Source: Marinitoga aeolica (lineage in GTDB: Bacteria; Thermotogota; Thermotogae; Petrotogales; Petrotogaceae). From it: a stretch of 64,000 nucleotides of DNA. Both the position numbers and the translations under genes were made by a program. Shown here piece after piece: positions 36,639-45,100 of this stretch. How positions within the stretch are numbered: position 1 is the first letter of the stretch; each line of letters opens with the position of its first letter. The DNA is taken from contig NZ_CP069362.1 in assembly GCF_029910535.1 (NCBI RefSeq), positions 434,001 through 498,000 on the forward strand, in the 5' to 3' direction. Under the pieces are notes generated by a model. The model did not search any database and was not told the DNA's origin. It was given only the letters and a program-made list of their open reading frames with translations.

Positions 36639-37704
36639 TATGAAGCACCTCTATGGGATCAAAAGATAACAATTTTTTTGAGGATATACATGAAAAAAGG
36701 TAAGAAAGAGTTATAATGAATAAAAAACCTAAAACTATATCATTAAATGAAATATAAAAAGGTATTTTATCTATATAAAATACACCAGAAGGTAGTTTTA
36801 TGTTTATTTTTTCTAATATTGTAATTGTTATTAAAGCAGAAAAAAGTCCAGAAATAAAACCAGTTACAGCTACTATTAAACTTTCAAAAATAAATATCAT
36901 TGATATTTTTCTTTTTTCCATACCCATTGAAAATAATATTCCTATTTCTTTTTTTCTTGTAAAAATTGAATACATTACTGAATTAGAAATACTAAAACCA
37001 CTCATTAATACCACAAAAAAAGTGATTATTAAAGCAAAGTATGAGTCCACTTCAACCGCCTTAGCAAAATTTTCATTTTGTTCTTCCCATGTTGTTGCAA
37101 GATAATCATTAAAATACTGTTTTTTAATTTTTCCTGCTTTTTTTGGATTTTTTAGATATATACCTGTATAATTTAAATATTCGACTTTTTCTTTTTTTAC
37201 AATAAAAGAAGAATCTATAATATATATTCCTGAATGAAAAATACCTGTGATTTTTATATTTTTTAATCTGATTTTATTTTCTCCATCTGTATAAAATATA
37301 TTTAGTGTATCTCCAGGTTTTAAGTTCATATTTTCTGCCATTACATTTCCTATAATACATCCAGAAGTATTTCCCTTAACTAACAATTCTTTATAATAAT
37401 CAATATCATTTATTTCCCAATATGTAACTCCTATTCTTTTTTTATCTTTATTAAAAAAACCCTGATACGATGAAAAATATATCTTAAATTTTTCATCTTT
37501 TATATCTTTATCAATTTTCTCATATGCTATTATATGCGGATAAAAGGCGGTTAACGAATTTATAAGAGTTTTATCAAAACCTTTTATTACAGATAAAACA
37601 ACAATCATTCCCCATACTCCAATGAATATAGAAAGAAAGGGAAATAAAAAATGTTTTTTATTTTTTTTTAAGAATCCATTTATTAATAAAAATACCTCTT
37701 TCAT
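36631..37704 (-). CDS. FtsX-domain ABC permease (LolCE/MacB type)
   Basis: The 357-residue protein has one N-terminal membrane helix (FLFPFLSIFIGVWGMIVVLS), a large external domain of about 190 residues, and three C-terminal helices. It ends in a tail SFDPIEVLHNE that fits the FtsX/MacB permease class (xxPxExL). KEIGILFSMGMEKRKISMIFI is the typical cytoplasmic coupling loop. It overlaps the LCP gene by four bases and the ATPase gene by eight bases. In Thermotogota, with an outer toga envelope, a role in lipoprotein or polymer release is plausible but not shown. Confidence 0.88.
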   Translation of the reverse strand: MKEVFLLINGFLKKNKKHFLFPFLSIFIGVWGMIVVLSVIKGFDKTLINSLTAFYPHIIAYEKIDKDIKDEKFKIYFSSYQGFFNKDKKRIGVTYWEINDIDYYKELLVKGNTSGCIIGNVMAENMNLKPGDTLNIFYTDGENKIRLKNIKITGIFHSGIYIIDSSFIVKKEKVEYLNYTGIYLKNPKKAGKIKKQYFNDYLATTWEEQNENFAKAVEVDSYFALIITFFVVLMSGFSISNSVMYSIFTRKKEIGILFSMGMEKRKISMIFIFESLIVAVTGFISGLFSALITITILEKINIKLPSGVFYIDKIPFYISFNDIVLGFLFIITLSYLFSCISSKKLLSFDPIEVLHNE

Positions 37705-38885
37705 GAATTTTTCCCCACTAATATAATAATATCTGAATTTAATGTATTATAAAAATTATCACTTAAAAACTTGATAATCGAAAAATATAAATCAGGTTTT
37801 TGCTTAGCATCAATTATCTCAAAAGCTATATTGCCATACCTATTTTTTATCTCTTTCAGTATTCTTTCTTCATATTTTTTATTTTTTATTATCAAATAAG
37901 ATTTATTATGCTGAATCCCGTTTATATCTGGCAATTTATCTACTATTTCAATTAAATAACCATTTGAATTCTTCCACTTATTTCTCATAACTGTATAAAA
38001 ACTTAAATTAAAATTCTTCATATTATTAATTAATGTAATCCAAACCTTTTTATTATCTGAAGGTTTTTCAAAATAGGTTAAATATTTATTCATATATTTA
38101 ATCTGGCTATTATCTAATTTGACATAATCGCCAACTACTTCTATTGGTAAAGAAAGAAAGTTTATATTAGATTTTTTAGAAACTATAAATAAAGAAAATA
38201 ACTTTTCAAAATCAAAAGAATTTACTGTTCTATCTAAAACTTTATTTATAGAATACAATATCTTTGATAATCCTGAACTTCTTGCAGCATTCATTAGAGC
38301 AAACAAAACATCTTTTTGCCTCTTTATTCTTCCCAAATCACCTAATGCATCGTGCCTAAATCTCGCATAGTATAGTAATTCTTCACCATTTAGATAATTA
38401 TATCCTTGTTTAAAATTAATATGTAAATTTTGATGATAATCTTCATAATACATATCTTTTGGTACATAAATCTTAACTGGTGCATATATATTGCCAATTT
38501 CCTTGAAAAGTCCATAATCAAAAATTAAATAATCTGATATTTTCACACTAAACATTTTTTGAATAATTTCCTGTAATTTTTTTATTCCATATTTAACATA
38601 TACAGCATTTATCCTAATTGTTGAATTGTCAATGGTTACTAATAAATCCCTTGGAATGGGCAAAACAAGAATTTTTTCTTTCTTTTCACTGACGCCAACT
38701 AACAATATTGAATCAGTTCGAGAAACTTTTTCATTTACATCTGTAGTGTCCATTCCTAAAACTAAAAAATAATATGGATCCGGTAATTTCTCCATTTTTG
38801 CATATGTGTCTATAAAAGGGAAAAACATAGACATTATTACTATTATAGAAAAAATAATGCCCAATATATACATTAAAAATTTCAT
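37701..38885 (-). CDS. LCP (LytR-CpsA-Psr) family protein
   Basis: LCP proteins attach polymers from a lipid carrier to the cell wall. The 394-residue protein has an N-terminal membrane helix (MYILGIIFSIIVIMSMFFPF) and an external LCP domain. Motifs include RTDSILLVG, IPRDL, the INFKQGYNYLNGEELLYYARFR-like stretch (here NGEELLYYARFRHD) and DLGRIKRQKDVL, whose Arg residues bind the pyrophosphate. A C-terminal LytR_C-like domain follows. LCP genes next to yqeK are common in Clostridia, and here yqeK is two genes upstream. The polymer in Thermotogota is unknown. Confidence 0.88.
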   Translation of the reverse strand: MKFLMYILGIIFSIIVIMSMFFPFIDTYAKMEKLPDPYYFLVLGMDTTDVNEKVSRTDSILLVGVSEKKEKILVLPIPRDLLVTIDNSTIRINAVYVKYGIKKLQEIIQKMFSVKISDYLIFDYGLFKEIGNIYAPVKIYVPKDMYYEDYHQNLHINFKQGYNYLNGEELLYYARFRHDALGDLGRIKRQKDVLFALMNAARSSGLSKILYSINKVLDRTVNSFDFEKLFSLFIVSKKSNINFLSLPIEVVGDYVKLDNSQIKYMNKYLTYFEKPSDNKKVWITLINNMKNFNLSFYTVMRNKWKNSNGYLIEIVDKLPDINGIQHNKSYLIIKNKKYEERILKEIKNRYGNIAFEIIDAKQKPDLYFSIIKFLSDNFYNTLNSDIIILVGKNS

Positions 38886-38889
38886 TTGA

Positions 38890-39612
38890 TCACTCCAAAA
38901 TTGTTTTTAACGATTCTAATGCTGTTTTATCTATATAATTCCTTTCTAATTGTTTTTTTAAGTCTGGCAAATTGATTAAAACAGGTTTTGACAATAATGT
39001 TTTTATTTCCAATTTATCATAACTTGTTATAGAATATTTTGAAAATGCTTGTAATAAAGCAAAAGCTCCATTATAAGATAAGTTAGTGTTACCATATTTT
39101 CTTATTTCATTTACGAGATTATTAGATACCAACATATCCATAATTCCAGATTTCCTGGTTTTTAATGTTTCAAATACATCATCAATTGAATTTCCATTAC
39201 CTTTTAATATCGATAAAAAGCTTGTAATACTATCACTTTTTAAAATAAAATGGTATTTTATAGTAGATGGACTAATATCAAACATTTGTTCAAAGTTTGT
39301 TAAAGCTTCCTCTGGTTTTAACGAATCAATATATAATCCTTTTTCTGAATAAAAAATATTATCTGGACTCTTTACAACAAAAATCTTTCTTGACTGATTT
39401 TTTATTCTAATAAAATATAACTCTGTTTTTTTAGGTGTTTCATAAGTAATTAAATAACTTACCGCTTCAGCTTTCATTTCAGTAGTATTTTTTAAATTAT
39501 TATAAAAATAAAAAATACCACCTATAATAACAATAATTATTAATAATAATATCACCCATATCCATTTTCCACTTGCTCTTCTGCTACCACCAACCTGAAT
39601 TCTTGCTGCCAA
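38890..39612 (-). CDS. Membrane-anchored protein of unknown function paired with LCP
   Basis: The 240-residue protein has a short basic start, one membrane helix (WIWVILLLIIIVIIGGIFYFY) and an external domain of about 200 residues that I do not recognise. It starts with TTG seven bases after GGAGGTG. The gene is four bases before the LCP gene. Position and topology match the LCP protein, so it may be its partner on the outside of the membrane. The external part has the pattern of an LCP-like or LytR_C-like fold without the Arg motif, but this is only an impression. Confidence 0.6.
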   Translation of the reverse strand: MAARIQVGGSRRASGKWIWVILLLIIIVIIGGIFYFYNNLKNTTEMKAEAVSYLITYETPKKTELYFIRIKNQSRKIFVVKSPDNIFYSEKGLYIDSLKPEEALTNFEQMFDISPSTIKYHFILKSDSITSFLSILKGNGNSIDDVFETLKTRKSGIMDMLVSNNLVNEIRKYGNTNLSYNGAFALLQAFSKYSITSYDKLEIKTLLSKPVLINLPDLKKQLERNYIDKTALESLKTILE

Positions 39613-39651
39613 TTTATTCCACCTCCGTAAATTTTTATATCTAATTTATAT

Positions 39652-40218
39652 TTATATATTATAATTCCACGCTTCAACTGTATCTGGCAATAAAAAATGA
39701 TTCTTTTTAAGAGCATAAATAACTTTATTTTTTAAAATCTCTTTATATGCTTTTTCCAAATTATAAAAGGCCAATTCCCTATAATATTCAACATTTTCAT
39801 ATTCTCTGGTAGGTTCTATTGAATCAGATATAAATATTATTTTCCCAACAGTACCAAAAAATTTATATCCACTGGTATGATAATAAATAGCCTCATATAC
39901 ATCTTCAGGAATATTATATTCTCTTTTTAAATATTCTGCAGCTATCTTTCCATGTAATAATATAGGATGTTTCTTTTCTACATAAGATATATCTATCCCA
40001 TATACCCTGGCAATTTTCAAAAACTTATATGGCTTTACATCTCTAAATAAATCATGCCCTAATGCTGCTATTTCAACACGCTCTTCCTCTATATTATATT
40101 TATCTGCCAACATTTTAGCAGTATATGCCACTCCCATAATATGTTTTAATCTACTTTCAGAAAGCATCTTTTTCAAGATTTTTTTTATTTCTTTTATTTT
40201 TTCTTCCAAAATTTTCAC
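39652..40218 (-). CDS. yqeK: HD-domain hydrolase YqeK
   Basis: The 188-residue protein has the HD-type metal motif: SRLKHIMGVAYTAKMLADKY, AALGHDLFRD, LLHGKIAAEY and FISDSIEPTREY. This order of His/Asp residues is that of YqeK, shown in Firmicutes to be a symmetrical diadenosine tetraphosphate hydrolase. It would lower alarmone Ap4A. In Clostridia it clusters with nadD, LCP and rsfS. Here LCP is close by but rsfS is 15 kb away. Confidence 0.88.
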   Translation of the reverse strand: MKILEEKIKEIKKILKKMLSESRLKHIMGVAYTAKMLADKYNIEEERVEIAALGHDLFRDVKPYKFLKIARVYGIDISYVEKKHPILLHGKIAAEYLKREYNIPEDVYEAIYYHTSGYKFFGTVGKIIFISDSIEPTREYENVEYYRELAFYNLEKAYKEILKNKVIYALKKNHFLLPDTVEAWNYNI

Positions 40219-40220
40219 CT

Positions 40221-40502
40221 CTATATTATCTCATAATTAGAAATTACGAGATTTAATCCATATTTATATTCTATTTCATCTTCTAATTTCTCAAAAAAAT
40301 TTAATAAAAAATCTCTATTTTGTGATAATGTAACTACTGTAATCTCAAAAAATTTTTTACTGTCATTAAAGTCACTTTCTACAATTGCTATATTATATTT
40401 CTTTCTAAAATCGTTAATAATTTTCTTTATTATACTTCTTTTTTCTTTTAGAGAATTTATATTAACTAATTCTACCTGATATGTTGCTACTAAAATCCTC
40501 AT
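40221..40502 (-). CDS. DUF503 (YlxP-like) protein
   Basis: The 93-residue protein shows the DUF503 pattern: a first strand MRILVATYQVELVNINSLKEKRSIIK followed by a ferredoxin-like alpha/beta arrangement ending in LEDEIEYKYGLNL. YlxP-like proteins are usually found beside rbfA and infB and are suspected to act in ribosome maturation, but their role is not proven. Here it lies four bases after the adenosyltransferase and two before yqeK, outside the usual context. Confidence 0.85.
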   Translation of the reverse strand: MRILVATYQVELVNINSLKEKRSIIKKIINDFRKKYNIAIVESDFNDSKKFFEITVVTLSQNRDFLLNFFEKLEDEIEYKYGLNLVISNYEII

Positions 40503-40506
40503 TAAA

Positions 40507-41034
40507 TCACCATTTCTTATATTCTATTTTATTTATCAAGTATTCTTCATATCTTGCCATAACAAATAACAAATCCGACAATCTGTTTATATATTTTAAA
40601 AGGGGTTCAGAAATATCAGCATTTTTTGAAAGACTTACTATCCTTCTTTCTGCTCTTCTGACAATAGTTCGACATACATCCAATTTAGCTGATTCAATTG
40701 TATTACCTGTTAATACAAACCCTTTTAAATTTATTCTTTTTTCAAAAAACTTCACAAATTGAGTTATTTGCTCAACATCTTCATCATTTATTCGATATAA
40801 AAAATCTTTGTTTTTTGAAGCCAATTCTCCTGCAACTTTAAACAGATCATTTTGTATCATATTTATGATATTCTTTACTTTATATGATTTAACATAATGT
40901 TTTGCTTCTCCTAAAAAAGAAGATAATTCATCTATTGTTCCATAGGCTTCTACTCTTAAATCATCTTTGGAAACCCTTTCTCCTGACCACAAACTTGTTT
41001 TACCTTTATCTCCTCCGCCAGTACTTATGGACAT
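40507..41034 (-). CDS. PduO-type corrinoid adenosyltransferase
   Basis: This enzyme adds the adenosyl group of ATP to cob(I)alamin to make coenzyme B12. The 175-residue product has the ATP-binding N-terminus STGGGDKGKTSLWSGERV, the GTIDELSSFLGEAK block, and CRTIVRRAERRI in the helix bundle. Length is normal for PduO-type proteins without extra domains. It is the first gene of the 20-gene minus-strand run and has a good ribosome binding site (AAGGAGG) and an extended -10 promoter. No other cobalamin gene is in the window. Confidence 0.93.
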   Translation of the reverse strand: MSISTGGGDKGKTSLWSGERVSKDDLRVEAYGTIDELSSFLGEAKHYVKSYKVKNIINMIQNDLFKVAGELASKNKDFLYRINDEDVEQITQFVKFFEKRINLKGFVLTGNTIESAKLDVCRTIVRRAERRIVSLSKNADISEPLLKYINRLSDLLFVMARYEEYLINKIEYKKW

Positions 41035-41066
41035 CGATCTTCCTCCTTATTATTCTTTCTTACTTT

Positions 41067-41095
41067 ATTATACCATTTTATATGTGAAAAATTAA
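41067..41095 (-). promoter_or_regulatory. Promoter for the adenosyltransferase-to-rnf gene run
   Basis: The minus strand has TGGTATAAT (41075-41067), an extended -10, with TTAATT 17 bases upstream (41095-41090). Transcription would start near 41060, giving a leader of about 26 bases before the ATG at 41034. It may serve all 20 genes down to 24612, although internal promoters are likely. Confidence 0.55.
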
Positions 41096-41110
41096 GAACT
41101 TTTTTATTTT

Positions 41111-41145
41111 AAAAAACAAAAAAGCGGTTGCCTCGCAACCGCTTT
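41111..41145 (-). terminator. Terminator after the EF-G-like gene
   Basis: AAAGCGGTTGC-CTC-GCAACCGCTTT is an 11-base-pair stem. On the minus strand it is followed by TTTTTTGTTTTTT. It lies just past the stop codon of the EF-G-like gene and ends the tilS-to-EF-G unit. Confidence 0.88.
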
Positions 41146-41147
41146 TA

Positions 41148-43232
41148 TTATTCTTGTTCTGCTTTCTCTCTTTCTCTTTCTTGAATAATTTTCTGTTGAA
41201 TATCTGGAGTTACTTCTTGATATGTTGAAAATTTCATTGTAAAATACCCTTTACCACTTGTTATAGAACTCAACCTTGGAGAAAAATCTAACATTTCAGC
41301 AAGAGGTATTTCAGCATCTATCCTATCCATTCCTCTACCCATTGATTGCATACCCATAGGTCTACCTCTTTTTGAAGATATTTCTCCCATTACATCTCCT
41401 GTATATTCTGTAGGAGTAAAAACTTCAACTTTCATAATTGGTTCAAGAATTACAGGATTAGCATTTTTCATTCCATCTTTAAATGCTTGTCTTGCAGCAA
41501 TCTGGAAAGCTATATCTGATGAATCAACATCATGATAAGAACCATCAAACAATGTAACTTTTATATCTACAACTGGATATTCTGCAACTACACCTTTTTT
41601 CATTGCTTCTTTTATCCCTTTATCAACTGATGGAATAAAGTTCTTTGGTATAACACCACCAACAATTTTATCAACAAACTCGTATCCTTCTCCCCTTGGT
41701 AATGGCTCAATCTCTATTTTAACATGACCATATTGGCCATGACCACCTGTTTGTTTTTTGTGCTTGTATTCCGCAACAACTTTTCTCCTTATTGTTTCTC
41801 TATAAGCTATTTTTGGTTTTCCTACTTCTACATTTACTTTAAATGTTTTTTTCAATCTCTCAATCATAATTTCAAGATGTGTAGTTCCCAAGCCTGATAC
41901 AATTGTTTCTCCCGTTTCTGGATCAAATTCCCAGGAGAATGTAGGATCAGATTCTTGTAACTTTGATAACGCGTTATTAACTTTATCAATTTCATTTTTC
42001 GATGTTGGTTTCACTGACTTTGAAATCATTGGTTCCGGAAATTCAGGAACATCTACTTTAATCAGTCTTGAAGAATGAGCTACTGTATCATTTATTCTAC
42101 TTTTCTTAAGCTTTGGAACAACTATAATATCCCCAACACCAGCTTCTGATACTTCTTCATTCTTATCAAATTTTGGAATATATATATGAGATACCTTTTC
42201 ATTTGAATCTTCCTGAACTTCTACAAATGAATCTCCTGATTTTACTGTTCCTGATAAAACCCTAATATAAGTTAATTTTCCAACAAATGGATCAACTGCA
42301 TTTTTCACAACAAGACCAACAAATGGTTCTTCTTCTTTTCCTTCTATTTTAAATTCTTTATCTTCTATTTTCCCATTAAAAATTCTTTCTGATGGACGCA
42401 TTCCAACTAATCTAATCATTTCCATAAATCTATCCAAACCAATATTTTTCTCTGCGGAACCAACTACAATAGGGACAATCTCATCATCTTCAAAAGCCTG
42501 ATGCAATGCCTTAAAGACATTTTCTGGGTTTAAAGCCTCTTCGCCTTCTTCTAAATATTTTTCCATCATTGCTTCATTTGTCTCTACCACATCTTCAATT
42601 AATTCTTGATGATAATCTTCATAATAGGTTTTTGATATTTCTGGAATATCATTTAACTTTTTGTCATTCCCACTTTGATTCATTTCATATTCGAAAGCTT
42701 CATGGGTAATTAAATTTACTATGCCTTTAAATTCTGGTCCTTCTCCAACTGGAACCTGTAATGGTACTACCTTAACTCCATCTTCAAATGCTTCTTTTAT
42801 TGAGGAGACTAATTCTCCAAAATTTACTCCTTCTTTATCCATTTGATTTATAAATAGAAAGATAGGTTTTTTATTCGCTCTTGCTATTTTCCATATTCTT
42901 TCAGTTGTAACTTCAATTCCAGAATTTGCATTTACAACTAACACTACATTGTCAACTGCATTAATTGCTACATCTATATCTCCGAGAAAATCTGACATAC
43001 CTGGTGTATCAAAAAAATAGAATCTTGTGTCATTATAATCAACAGATACTACATGATTTGAAAATGTTGCCCCTTTATCTTTTTCTACCTCTTCGGAATC
43101 CAAATATCTTTGACCTATTCTATCTGCTCCACTATAATTTTTTAATATAGCATCCATTAACGTGGTTTTCCCACATCCATGATGCCCAAAGAGCCCCACT
43201 ATCCTTTTTTTATCTGGTTTAATATTAGCCAT
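41148..43232 (-). CDS. EF-G-like GTPase (second EF-G paralogue)
   Basis: The 694-residue protein has the EF-G domain order. Its G domain is divergent: the P loop reads GHHGCGKT (16-23) in place of AHIDAGKT, and DTPGMSDF in place of DTPGHVDF. It therefore lacks the catalytic His of translation GTPases at that place. NQMDK and the domain IV block [12 protein letters not shown] are kept. This is the type annotated as elongation factor G-like protein in many Firmicutes and Thermotogae. Its role (translocation, ribosome recycling or stress) is not settled. The ATG at 43232 lies six bases after GGGGGTG. It follows the NAGPA-type gene. Confidence 0.88.
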   Translation of the reverse strand: MANIKPDKKRIVGLFGHHGCGKTTLMDAILKNYSGADRIGQRYLDSEEVEKDKGATFSNHVVSVDYNDTRFYFFDTPGMSDFLGDIDVAINAVDNVVLVVNANSGIEVTTERIWKIARANKKPIFLFINQMDKEGVNFGELVSSIKEAFEDGVKVVPLQVPVGEGPEFKGIVNLITHEAFEYEMNQSGNDKKLNDIPEISKTYYEDYHQELIEDVVETNEAMMEKYLEEGEEALNPENVFKALHQAFEDDEIVPIVVGSAEKNIGLDRFMEMIRLVGMRPSERIFNGKIEDKEFKIEGKEEEPFVGLVVKNAVDPFVGKLTYIRVLSGTVKSGDSFVEVQEDSNEKVSHIYIPKFDKNEEVSEAGVGDIIVVPKLKKSRINDTVAHSSRLIKVDVPEFPEPMISKSVKPTSKNEIDKVNNALSKLQESDPTFSWEFDPETGETIVSGLGTTHLEIMIERLKKTFKVNVEVGKPKIAYRETIRRKVVAEYKHKKQTGGHGQYGHVKIEIEPLPRGEGYEFVDKIVGGVIPKNFIPSVDKGIKEAMKKGVVAEYPVVDIKVTLFDGSYHDVDSSDIAFQIAARQAFKDGMKNANPVILEPIMKVEVFTPTEYTGDVMGEISSKRGRPMGMQSMGRGMDRIDAEIPLAEMLDFSPRLSSITSGKGYFTMKFSTYQEVTPDIQQKIIQEREREKAEQE

Positions 43233-43258
43233 ATAATACACCCCCACTGTTAGAATAT

Positions 43259-45100
43259 CTATTTTTTCTTAAACACCCCCAAGAAGGCGGGAATTTTATT
43301 TCTCCAATTTTCAGATCTATAATTTAAGACCTTACCATTATAATAAAATATAGATGAACTTCCCCCATCAAGCATCATCGCCTGTTTTATATTTCCTATC
43401 TTCTCCAACAATAATTGAGCCTCATCATAATTTATACCTGGGTTAGATTCCATATACCCATCAACTACTATAAATAATACCATATTATCGTTATCAATTG
43501 CAACTATCGTTCTAGGTGTTTTTCGATTAATAATGCTTGATGAGTAAGCGAGTTTCTCTTCTTTTAGCGCTTCTTGCATTAAATCGTCAGTTATTACCAA
43601 AGGTCCACCTTCAACCATTTCTTTTATCGATATTTTTTGGTTAATATCAATATTAAAAATAACCTCATCACCTTCATTAATATCAGAGATATATTTTTTA
43701 TATTTTTTATCAATCAGCAATAATCTCTGATCTTTAATAGGTCTTTCTTTACCAATATGAACAATATAACCATTTTCTATAAGTAAAAAGATATAATCAT
43801 CTTCACTTTCATTAATTTTACCTTTATATTCGCTTGTATATAGTTTAACATCACCTTTCCATGCAGTATTTATTGCCTTTATCCAGAACGGAACATCTTT
43901 CACATATATTTTATACTCCATAACAATATCTTTTATTACAGGATTACCATAATTATCAAGGATGAAACAGGGTCTTAGGTATGATGAAATATGCTGAATT
44001 TTACCTTCAGTTATGATTTTTCCAATTGGTTCCAATGTTGAAACATCAAAATATCCTGCATTTATTGCAATCAAAGGTTTTGTCTTATTTAAAAACTTCT
44101 CTGCATCTTCTGGAGAACCCAAATTATTAAATAAAACCTTTATCTCAAGTTCCTTTGGATTTATTCTTGCGATATGAACAGGAATGATCCTTCCATTTAA
44201 ATCTATCATTTTATTTTCCACTTTTAATAATTCGGTATCAAGTGTTATTCTTTCTTGATTATTATTGATTTTTTGTGATTTAACATATGTATTTTGCTGA
44301 TTTTTTATCTCATTTAACTTTTGTTCTAAAGGAGATGCCTGAACACTTTCTTCGCTTTTTTTAGTATTACTTTTATAAACTGTTTTACTAGATTTTGTTT
44401 TATCATTTGCCTTATTATCGGTGGAGTTATTTTCATCTGGATTTATTTTAGATTCATTTAAAGTAAATATAACACTTCTCTTGGATATAGTCATATCATA
44501 ACTTTCAAAATTCTTTATCGTATATTTTATTATATTGTCTGATACTACTTTATAATCAATATCTGCCGGCACTGGAAACTCATTTATTGCTGGAAAGATT
44601 AGAAATCCATCCTTTTCTATTTTAAGCATTTTTTCATTAATTAAATGACTTAATGTAAAAATAATTTTATTAAAAGAATATTCTATTTTTATTACTCTTG
44701 GAATGCTTTTATATATGAATATATCATCATTTAATCTAAATGACTTAAGAGAAAAAAAATCTTTAATTGCATCTAACCATACATATAATTTTTCATCCTT
44801 TGATATTACGGCAGATGAATATGCTCTATTAATATTAAAATTAACTCTTGCTGTTCCCTTTATTAAGTCTAATTCTAATATATCATTATTTTCTGGATTC
44901 GAAAGATATACAATGTTTTTGGATGGGAATTGCTGAAGTTTAAAAAACTTCACAAATTCTTCAACATCAATATATATTTTATTTGAAAACAACATATTGT
45001 TAAATTCTGTAGATTCCTTTGTTATGCCGATATAATAAATATTTGAAAAAGATAATATAGAAAACAACACAGTTAATATAAGAAATAATTTCTTATACAT
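43259..45100 (-). CDS. Exported protein with C-terminal phosphodiester glycosidase (NAGPA) domain
   Basis: The 613-residue protein starts with a signal peptide (LFLILTVLFSILSFSN). Next is a beta-rich N-terminal half of two repeats that recall copper-amine-oxidase-like N domains, and a low-complexity Asn/Lys/Ser linker (about 225-290). The C-terminal domain has AGYFDVSTLEPIG, EGGPLVI, RTIVAIDNDNMVLFIVVDG and MMLDGGSSS. These are landmarks of the phosphodiester glycosidase family, which includes the enzyme that uncovers mannose-6-phosphate in animals; bacterial substrates are mostly unknown, perhaps envelope sugars. It overlaps deoA by one base. Confidence 0.82.
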   Translation of the reverse strand: MYKKLFLILTVLFSILSFSNIYYIGITKESTEFNNMLFSNKIYIDVEEFVKFFKLQQFPSKNIVYLSNPENNDILELDLIKGTARVNFNINRAYSSAVISKDEKLYVWLDAIKDFFSLKSFRLNDDIFIYKSIPRVIKIEYSFNKIIFTLSHLINEKMLKIEKDGFLIFPAINEFPVPADIDYKVVSDNIIKYTIKNFESYDMTISKRSVIFTLNESKINPDENNSTDNKANDKTKSSKTVYKSNTKKSEESVQASPLEQKLNEIKNQQNTYVKSQKINNNQERITLDTELLKVENKMIDLNGRIIPVHIARINPKELEIKVLFNNLGSPEDAEKFLNKTKPLIAINAGYFDVSTLEPIGKIITEGKIQHISSYLRPCFILDNYGNPVIKDIVMEYKIYVKDVPFWIKAINTAWKGDVKLYTSEYKGKINESEDDYIFLLIENGYIVHIGKERPIKDQRLLLIDKKYKKYISDINEGDEVIFNIDINQKISIKEMVEGGPLVITDDLMQEALKEEKLAYSSSIINRKTPRTIVAIDNDNMVLFIVVDGYMESNPGINYDEAQLLLEKIGNIKQAMMLDGGSSSIFYYNGKVLNYRSENWRNKIPAFLGVFKKK

